Source of the DNA: Pestalotiopsis fici W106-1
Taxonomy: Eukaryota; Ascomycota; Sordariomycetes; Amphisphaeriales; Sporocadaceae
Direction: 5' to 3'
Assembly (NCBI RefSeq): GCF_000516985.1
Contig: NW_006917094.1
Coordinates: forward strand, 186,001-250,000
DNA: 64,000 nucleotides
Below are positions 58,366 through 64,000 of this stretch, in pieces (position 1 is the first letter of the stretch; each line of letters begins with the position of its first letter). Below the pieces are notes generated by a model, which was given only the letters and a program-made list of their open reading frames with translations, did not search any database and was not told where the DNA came from. The translations under genes and the position numbers were made by a program.

Positions 58366-58640
58366 CTACTCTTTCTCATGATGCTTCCACCCTAGGATTC
58401 TCTCTGCCTGCTCCGTCGTCCAGAACGCGCGGTCGTTGCTCATATCCTGCTCGGAATTTGGCATCCGAATAGTATTTGGTTGCTAGATCCCTAGATTGCG
58501 CCGTGTCCATGGCCAGGATATCAATGATGTCGCAGCCCACGAACTTGTCGGCCTCAATCACGACCAGCAGACATGCCTGCGCCGTAGCCACAGGACTAAC
58601 CCAACTCCAGGGCTGCTTGACACCGGCCTCCTTCCAATTC
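58366..58640 (-). pseudogene. Relic of an NAD-dependent epimerase/dehydratase C-terminus
   Basis: On the minus strand one frame reads QPWSWVSPVATAQACLLVVI, then DKFVGCDIIDILAMDT and DLATKYYSDAKFR; the next frame continues SNDRAFWTTEQAERILGWKH to a stop at 58366. The joined pattern (cofactor-domain tail, family-typical DxxKAExxLGW-like ending) resembles the C-terminal 90 residues of extended short-chain epimerases. A frame change near 58450, an in-frame TAA about 30 codons upstream (near 58650) and the absence of the Rossmann N-terminus indicate a decayed fragment. An unusual intron cannot be excluded. Confidence 0.5.
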
Positions 58641-58967
58641 TCCTTGTGTTACTGGCGCACATGCTCACGGCCTGCAACCTCGTGAATAGGCAGACAGGCC
58701 GATTATCTGGAGTATTGATTTGCCCTATGACTAATCCCCTATGTCGTGACCTTGCATCAGATTTGTTTCAAGGTTCAGGGTGGCCATTATCTGATTGATT
58801 CGAACCATTGACAAGAACGACTCATATAGTGTCTTTACAATGCCGCCGTTCCATCATGGCCATGACATTGCGTTAGGAGATCTCCTTCCACATAATGCTG
58901 GAAAACAGTCTGATTCATCAAACACTAATGTCGCTCAGTTCATATGTGCAGACGCCAATTCCCTTCC
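58641..58967. other. Intergenic, upstream side of the epimerase relic
   Basis: No recognisable coding sequence. It could contain further decayed epimerase sequence too diverged to read. Confidence 0.45.
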
Positions 58968-59947
58968 TCATAGCACCCATCTCTCCCTCCTGAAAATCTC
59001 CTCACTATTCTCGTTTCTTGGGCCCTTCGTCAAATTATCAAGTAGGAGCTGCGCATGATGCAATTAGCATCGGTACATAATGAGATTACATGGACGTTTG
59101 ACAGGACTTGAAAACTCACTGCTGCATGATATTTGATGTGAAAGTCACCATCGCGAAACTTTCGATGCTTATCATCGGCGGACTGATCGCCTTCCAGCAA
59201 GAACTCAGTCAAACCGTCTATCCAACTCTTTAGCAACTCTTGCCGGTTCTCTTCAGAGCATTCTTCTAGGTAGGTCTTCGCAGAACCTCTCAATCCCACA
59301 CAGCCGGCAATGAAATCTGCCTTGGACCATGGGCTCATGTAACCATGTCCCATCCCAGCCGGGTTCAACAATCCCGAGAAATGCATTGGCAGGTGTGCTT
59401 GGTGGCCCCTACCGGCCTTTGCGACCCCGAGCGCATGCGCTCGACCCTCAACCGCCCACTTGATGACCGTCTCACTGCGCTCGTCCCGCAATTTGACTAT
59501 CTTCTGAATCACCTTTTCAAGCTGTCCCGTGACCTCGGCGCGTATAAACGTCACGTTGGAGTACTCGGGCCCGTCAAAGTCCCAGTCGCGCTCGACAACG
59601 GCCTCGCCGACATCCTCGGGGCTCACGAAGGGGTTTATCGAGCGGATCTGCTGTTCGAAGTACATGGCCAGTCCGCGCTGTGCTGCCCGCGCGCCTGTGC
59701 CGTAATGGTTCTTGAAGTCGGGCGGCAGCAGGTCGGCCATTTGGTCGTAGATACGCAGGGCATTGTCCATGGCCTCCGGGCTCTTGTAGCTAAAGGTTAG
59801 GACATCTTCTTGTGCGAAGTATATAGCATTTCCTGTATCTGTAGCTGTCGTGATATAGTCTGCGAGAAGCTGGGCTGCGGTTTTGAAGCCCTCGGGCCCT
59901 TGACTGTGGAACTGTTGGTATATTGAGAGTGCCTCGTTGGTGTTCAT
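58968..59947 (-). CDS. Conserved-looking protein of unknown function (302 aa)
   Basis: Two exons (59120..59947 and 58968..59048) are joined across a 71-nt intron with a GTGAGT donor, a GCTAAT branch site and a GCGCAG acceptor. I start at MNTNEALSIYQQFHS because the upstream extension is leader-like. The protein is soluble, with no signal peptide or membrane segment, and mostly helical by composition. Notable stretches are IYFAQEDVLTFSYKSPEAM, HYGTGARAAQRGLAMYFEQ and RGHQAHLPMHFSGLLNPAGM, which is rich in His and Gly. I do not recognise a family. Good codon-level composition and a clean splice support a real gene; metal or substrate binding by the His-rich loop is speculation. Confidence 0.8.
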
Positions 59948-60770
59948 TGTCACTGCAGATGAATGGACTTTGAAAGTTGCGGGCGAATGAATGAAAGAAT
60001 GAATCAATGGATTGCTTTTTATGACCTGACCTGAAATGTTTCTGAACTGTCGCTTCTGGGAACGTGAAACCAATAGGTGGAATGATATCATGATTAACTA
60101 AAGTTGGTTCGTTGGTCTCATCCTGCAGGAACGTCGTTGGTACATAGTAGAACCAACACAGTAGGTGGGGCTGACCCTGACATGATGATGATCGTCAGGT
60201 CGTGCAGATTGACAAGATCCAATTGCGCGATGCACGAGGATGCCCTGCCGCCTGTTCTATAATAATCCTCTTGACATGATGTGTTATTTTTGACATTCAT
60301 ATCCACTTGAGTTGAGGCTCTAACATGATGTGATCATAAATGGTCGTAAGAGAGCCAGGTACAGCCCCCAACGCATTTTTCCATGGATCTAGTAATCATC
60401 ATGCGCCAAGAAAGGATTCTCATCCAAGTCCCTGATGCAAGCCAAGTAAATAACAATGATTCAATGTATTTGAGAATATCTTCCTTGCCATACTCTCTCT
60501 GTGCGAGCATCAATATTTAGAATGTTGGGGAACCTTATTTGAAGCTTATTGTCACTGCGACGCTAACTCCATCGTCGAGGCGAGACGTCGACGATCGCAA
60601 CAACAATACCAACAACCATAACACGAATAGCATCATATCAAAATCCCACGCCGATCGAGGCTGCCATGTCCCACGAGAATGACTTCACATGATATGATGT
60701 ACAATAATGTTTATTGAAGCATAGGAGGAAAATGGGTTTCGATGCTTTCAATGTCGTGCGCGAAGATGGG

Positions 60771-60776
60771 TATAAA
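60771..60776 (+). promoter_or_regulatory. TATA box of the RNase T1-like gene
   Basis: TATAAA (context GGGTATAAAGACG), 166-171 bp upstream of the ATG at 60942, compatible with a leader of about 130 nt. Confidence 0.6.
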
Positions 60777-60867
60777 GACGAGATGTCTGTCATAACTAGA
60801 TGATATTTCCTGAACAGAACAGAATAGAACAGAACATCTTAAGAATCATTTACAGTGCAGAACACAG

Positions 60868-60893
60868 CATCAGCATCATCATCATCATCATCA
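60868..60893. repeat. ATC trinucleotide run in the 5' leader
   Basis: About eight CAT/CAG units, mostly perfect, in the presumed leader of the RNase T1-like gene. Confidence 0.8.
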
Positions 60894-60941
60894 CCTCATT
60901 TCAACCATTTGCACCCCCAAAACTTGTCTATCCAGTCCAAA

Positions 60942-61508
60942 ATGAAGGCCAACACCATTTACAGTTTGGCTTTGGCTTTTGCCATCACGCCAGCGCTCTC
61001 CGCAGTCATCGGCAACAACGTCACCCCACGCGACAATCTCCCCAAGCGGCTTATCAACGACCACCATGAGTTCCCCGACAAGGTCAAGTGTCCCAAGACG
61101 GACGCCGGCGATGAGTTTGAGTTTAAGCAAGACCAGATGGAGAAGACGGCCGATGAGTGGAAGGACATCATCAACGATAAGCAGAGAATCGGCGGCGAGA
61201 AGCAGGGAGGGTATCCCGCCCGGTACGCACTTGGCAGCCCGAACGGCAATGCGAACGCCCAGGCCTTCTGGGCCAACACCCAGAAGATGCAGTTCTCGGA
61301 CGACTGCCTGAAAGGCTGGATGTGGGAGGTGCCTCTGCTGGATAGCGGCAACGTCTGGAGCACCGACGGCAACAATGGCGACGCTGGGCCGTATCGTCTC
61401 TACTTCCTGGCCAAAGACGGCGAGCTCACTTACTGTGGATCTGCTATCCACGCCAGTAACGACCCTACCAAAGGCAGCGAGTTCGAGCGTTGCGAAGCAG
61501 ACGACTAA
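60942..61508 (+). CDS. Secreted RNase N1/T1-fold protein with altered catalytic site
   Basis: A single exon encodes 188 residues. The chosen ATG opens MKANTIYSLALAFAITPALS, a clear signal peptide; an earlier in-frame ATG would bury it behind a Ser/His-rich stretch. The C-terminal half follows the order of microbial guanyl-specific RNases: YPARY (91-95), WEVPLLDSGNVW with Glu129, PYRLYF with Arg152, and a late His170 (SAIHAS). Four cysteines (50, 122, 165, 184) fit two disulfides. In RNase T1 the first position reads YPHKY, so the His40 equivalent is Ala93 here. Glu, Arg and the second His are kept. It may be a weak or inactive RNase-like effector, or a relative using another residue. The N-terminal 90 residues are charged and helical. 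Confidence 0.78.
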   Translation: MKANTIYSLALAFAITPALSAVIGNNVTPRDNLPKRLINDHHEFPDKVKCPKTDAGDEFEFKQDQMEKTADEWKDIINDKQRIGGEKQGGYPARYALGSPNGNANAQAFWANTQKMQFSDDCLKGWMWEVPLLDSGNVWSTDGNNGDAGPYRLYFLAKDGELTYCGSAIHASNDPTKGSEFERCEADD

Positions 61509-62262
61509 GGTATGGCGCGCCTTGAAGCATCAAGTGACATTTATGGCAATACGAATCTCCAAGCATTGGTTCAGTCTGGAGTTTTGGGGCAATTCATTCG
61601 TTGGTTATTTGAGTGCAATCGTGTACTATAAACTTGATTTCAACATTATACGCGTACAACTTGTTTCCAGTTCGAGGTTTATGGTACCATAAATCAATTA
61701 CTTTGTGACGATGAAAATTGCGAAACAGGCACGACGTGCTGGACTTCCAGGATTCACCAGCAGCGCTAATAAATGAAGAGTGAGTTTCCATTTGATGTTT
61801 TCCTGCCATGTCTGCGTGGGTAATGGGTGTCATTGCCGGAGGATTTGAACATTGGTGATTGTTATGTGGGATAAATGTACCTGCCAGTATTCAAGTCTAG
61901 CCATGTAGCTTTCAGAGGTGTTGGCGCTTGATTTGTGTCTTGATATTCATTATCCTAGATATCGAAGGATTTGTTATACACTGACCGAATAGGCAGTAGC
62001 AGTCTCCACCCAATACCTATATGTAGTTACTAGGTAGGCATGACACCCAAGCTGATTGGCTTCCGTCGCACCTTGCTCATATTGCACGTAAACAACCATG
62101 CAAATATTCATACTTGTGAAGATTTCTTTGGAATTTGACTTTTGAAATTCGCAATATCGTAAATTGGGCGTCTTCTTATTATTTGGTCCTTTACCCCCGT
62201 AAACCTTGACCAACTAAACCATTTCATCGATTTGCACAAGGCAATATTCGCCTCCAGTCACC
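61509..62262. other. Intergenic, no gene seen
   Basis: 3' flank of the RNase-like gene and the region before the metallophosphoesterase relic. AT-rich, no open frame with motifs. Confidence 0.6.
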
Positions 62263-63032
62263 ATGTTTGCGTTCCAGATTCTGTCAGACCTCCATCTCGA
62301 AAGACCCGAGGACTTCGAGCATCTCACAATCACTCCCAAGGCCCCAAATCTGGCTCTTCTGGGAAATATCGGCCGCCTGGTCCAAATGGCACGTTACTAC
62401 TTCAATTTTCTGACGACTCAGTTGCTCCAGTTCAAGACGGTTTTTCTGGTGCTTGGGAACTACGAGGTGCACGGCTCGAAGTGGTCCACAGTCAAGGATG
62501 CGATCGATACTTACAGATTGCTGGTAGAGCGTAAAAGAGAGTGTGGTCAGGAACTCGGTCAATTTGTTCTTCTAGACCGAAAAGCAGTTCATATGAACGC
62601 CGGCGAGGACAGATTGACTGTTCTTGGATGCACGTTGTTCTCCAAGACTCCACATGACGGCGACTGTTTCTTGGATTTCGACATGACCACGGACTGGGAC
62701 GTAACGAAACACAATGAATAACATCTGGCGGATATACGTTGGCTTCGCTGGAAATTGGCGCAACTGGAACACTCGGGTAGAAAGATTGTTATCCTGACTC
62801 ACAAGAGTCCGTCAGGGGACACTCGCTGCACATTCCCCCCTGGATTGGAGAGCGAAATCTGCTGGACGACCCGTCGTTCGAAAGCAGTTTCATCAAACTG
62901 TGGGCTTTTGGCCACACCTACCGAAATGATGATTATCGAGATTGGATAGGGAGACGGATATATTCTAACCAGAGAGGCCTAGACTTCTCTCGACTGGCCG
63001 AGTTCAACTCAGAGGCAATTGTAGAGGTTTGA
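62263..63032 (+). pseudogene. Decayed calcineurin-like metallophosphoesterase
   Basis: The frame starts MFAFQILSDLHLERPEDFEH and is clearly related to fungal Ser/Thr phosphatase-like proteins: ILSDLHLE keeps the D-x-H motif. The metal-binding GDIG reads GNIG and GNHE reads GNYE. A stop TAA lies at 62719 inside HNE-stop-HLADIRWL, where homologues continue. A frame change follows near 62810, after ILTHKSPSGD, and the C-terminal part (KLWAFGHTYRNDD, then GLDFSRLAEFNSEAIVEV) lies in another frame to a stop at 63030. Two lost metal ligands, one nonsense codon and one frameshift make this a pseudogene. The TAA and the GNYE change both fit C-to-T at CpA. Confidence 0.82.
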
Positions 63033-63436
63033 ATCTCTCAGAAAAATAATACCTGGCGTCAAAGAAGACACCCACTGGCAGGATCTGGGGAGAATGCCAA
63101 ACGCTTTGATCATGGGAATAGATGATGGAAGTGGCATCACAGGGGCCCCATTTCAAACGCAAAGATGATTCCGTAAGCATCTTACTTGACAGGGGTGACC
63201 AAGTCGCAGGTTTACAAGTTATTGATCATGGAAGCAATTTTATTATTTTTTACTATTTGTTTTTCCCTCGTTCATGATGTGGTGATGGATCCTTTTGCCC
63301 ACTACCAGCAAGAACAACGCCATTGTAGGTATCATGTTGAAATAACCATCAAGCACAACGCCACGAAACGAAACGAAGCCAGCGAAATTCGAGCACCTCG
63401 AGAATTAACTCTCATAAATGTGTGCGCAACGCTGCA
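63033..63436. other. Intergenic
   Basis: 404 bp between the phosphoesterase relic and the 3' end of the hydrolase gene. Nothing further is seen. Confidence 0.6.
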
Positions 63437-64000
63437 CTACCACTCGACACCAATGCTCTTGTAGGCCGCCTTGATGTACTCCTTGACAAGCGGCGTTACG
63501 GGAGCCTCGAGGCGCATCTTGTTCATCACGTAGCAGATGGTGATCTTGCGGTCAAGGTCCATGACGCAGAGCGATCCACCCCAGCCTCCCCAGAAGCAGA
63601 CGCGGCCCGGCGGCAGGAACTCATCGAGCGATGTCTCGCCGTCGCCGCGCAGTCCCAGTCCAATACCCCAGCGGATGTTGAGGCCGTTGAAGCCATCGGC
63701 GCCGCGGGTCTGCTCCTGGAAGATGGTGTCGACGGTACTCTTGGATAGGAGCTTGCCGCCGTTTCCGGCCAGCGTCACGTTGGAGAACAAGCGGGCGCAG
63801 CCCTGGGCGTTTCCGTGACCGTTGGCGGCACCAATCTCGGCACGTCTCCAGGCCGGGGAGTTGGCAAAGAGGGCGTCGGGGTAGGGGTTGAGGATCTTGA
63901 CGGGCATCGCGTCCGGGGGCATGGGGCCAACGTTGAGGGCCGGCGGCGGGGTCAACTCGGCGGTTCGGCCCCAGTCCTCCTCCTTGCAGCCAATCTGGAT
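63437..64000 (-). CDS. Beta-lactamase-related serine hydrolase (partial, start beyond right edge)
   Basis: The last 187 residues are present in one open exon; the N-terminus, including the SxxK nucleophile motif, lies outside the window. Visible parts are WGRTAELTPPPALNVGP, AWRRAEIGAANGHGNAQG (the family's GxxxTAxDLAR-like region), IRWGIGLGL, and the strong signature FWGGWGGSLCVMDLDRKITI, in which WGGWGGS corresponds to the HxG/KTG-like third motif. MNKMRLEAP is typical near the end. Fungal members of the class C beta-lactamase fold are mostly esterases or transesterases, not antibiotic-degrading enzymes. Substrate unknown. Confidence 0.88.
   Translation of the reverse strand: MQIGCKEEDWGRTAELTPPPALNVGPMPPDAMPVKILNPYPDALFANSPAWRRAEIGAANGHGNAQGCARLFSNVTLAGNGGKLLSKSTVDTIFQEQTRGADGFNGLNIRWGIGLGLRGDGETSLDEFLPPGRVCFWGGWGGSLCVMDLDRKITICYVMNKMRLEAPVTPLVKEYIKAAYKSIGVEW

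Larger units (their letters stand above)
59948..60941. other. Divergent promoter region of the unknown gene and the RNase-like gene
   Basis: Holds a TATA box at 60771, AACAG-type short repeats in the presumed leader (60811-60836) and an ATC run at 60868-60893. No coding region is called. Confidence 0.6.

Noticed and set aside
60891..61451. 186-codon minus-strand frame over the RNase-like gene
   Set aside because: Shadow of the GC-rich coding strand; the plus strand has the signal peptide, TATA box and domain.
61830..61850. tRNA B-box-like GTTCAAATCC on the minus strand
   Set aside because: Flanking bases cannot form a T-stem or acceptor stem, and no A box is present.

Overview
The window looks like nuclear DNA of a filamentous ascomycete, most likely a Sordariomycete. 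Genes carry many short introns (45-100 nt) with GTRNGT donors and CTAAC-like branch sites. Zn2Cys6 regulators, a fungal AA9 LPMO, SWR1 and p24 orthologues, and an LTR element whose copies differ only by RIP-type (repeat-induced point mutation) C-to-T changes point the same way. The species cannot be named from the sequence alone.

Layout. 0-9 kb: AA9 LPMO, a small secreted Cys-rich protein, a GNAT acetyltransferase and a 71-residue stress-type protein, all on the minus strand and widely spaced. 9-22 kb: housekeeping block with an R3H/SUZ RNA-binding protein, the spliceosomal protein Cwf18, a TRIM-like LTR element with intact target-site duplication, a probably mitochondrial PPR protein and a Zn2Cys6 factor. 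24 kb: a single-exon MDR dehydrogenase. 25.3-34.5 kb: a 9-kb stretch with no convincing gene, only microsatellites. 34.5-45 kb: a Zn2Cys6 / maltose-acetyltransferase fusion, a 2OG-Fe(II) oxygenase, a 54-residue zinc-ribbon-like protein, an AcuF-type C2H2 protein with an apparent frameshift, a 5'-truncated DUF7580 remnant, a secreted-type aldo/keto reductase and a secreted CxxHDxC protein. 45-51 kb: a second stretch without convincing genes. 51-58 kb: conserved block with membrane-type casein kinase I, a p24 cargo receptor and the SWR1/NuA4 subunit Swc4, the last two divergently transcribed. 58-64 kb: an epimerase relic, an unrecognised 302-residue gene, a secreted RNase T1-like protein, a decayed metallophosphoesterase and a beta-lactamase-type hydrolase cut by the right edge.

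How it fits together. Conserved cellular genes (RNA metabolism, chromatin, secretion, signalling) alternate with accessory regions holding secreted enzymes, possible effectors and gene relics. The most unusual feature is the 38.9-42.6 kb interval. A six-cysteine C-terminal module occurs there twice, once as a tiny stand-alone gene and once as the tail of a large C2H2 protein. Both copies are interrupted by an intron at the same codon boundary, and a DUF7580 remnant lies head to head with the larger gene. No operons, tRNA or rRNA genes, or CRISPR arrays were seen.
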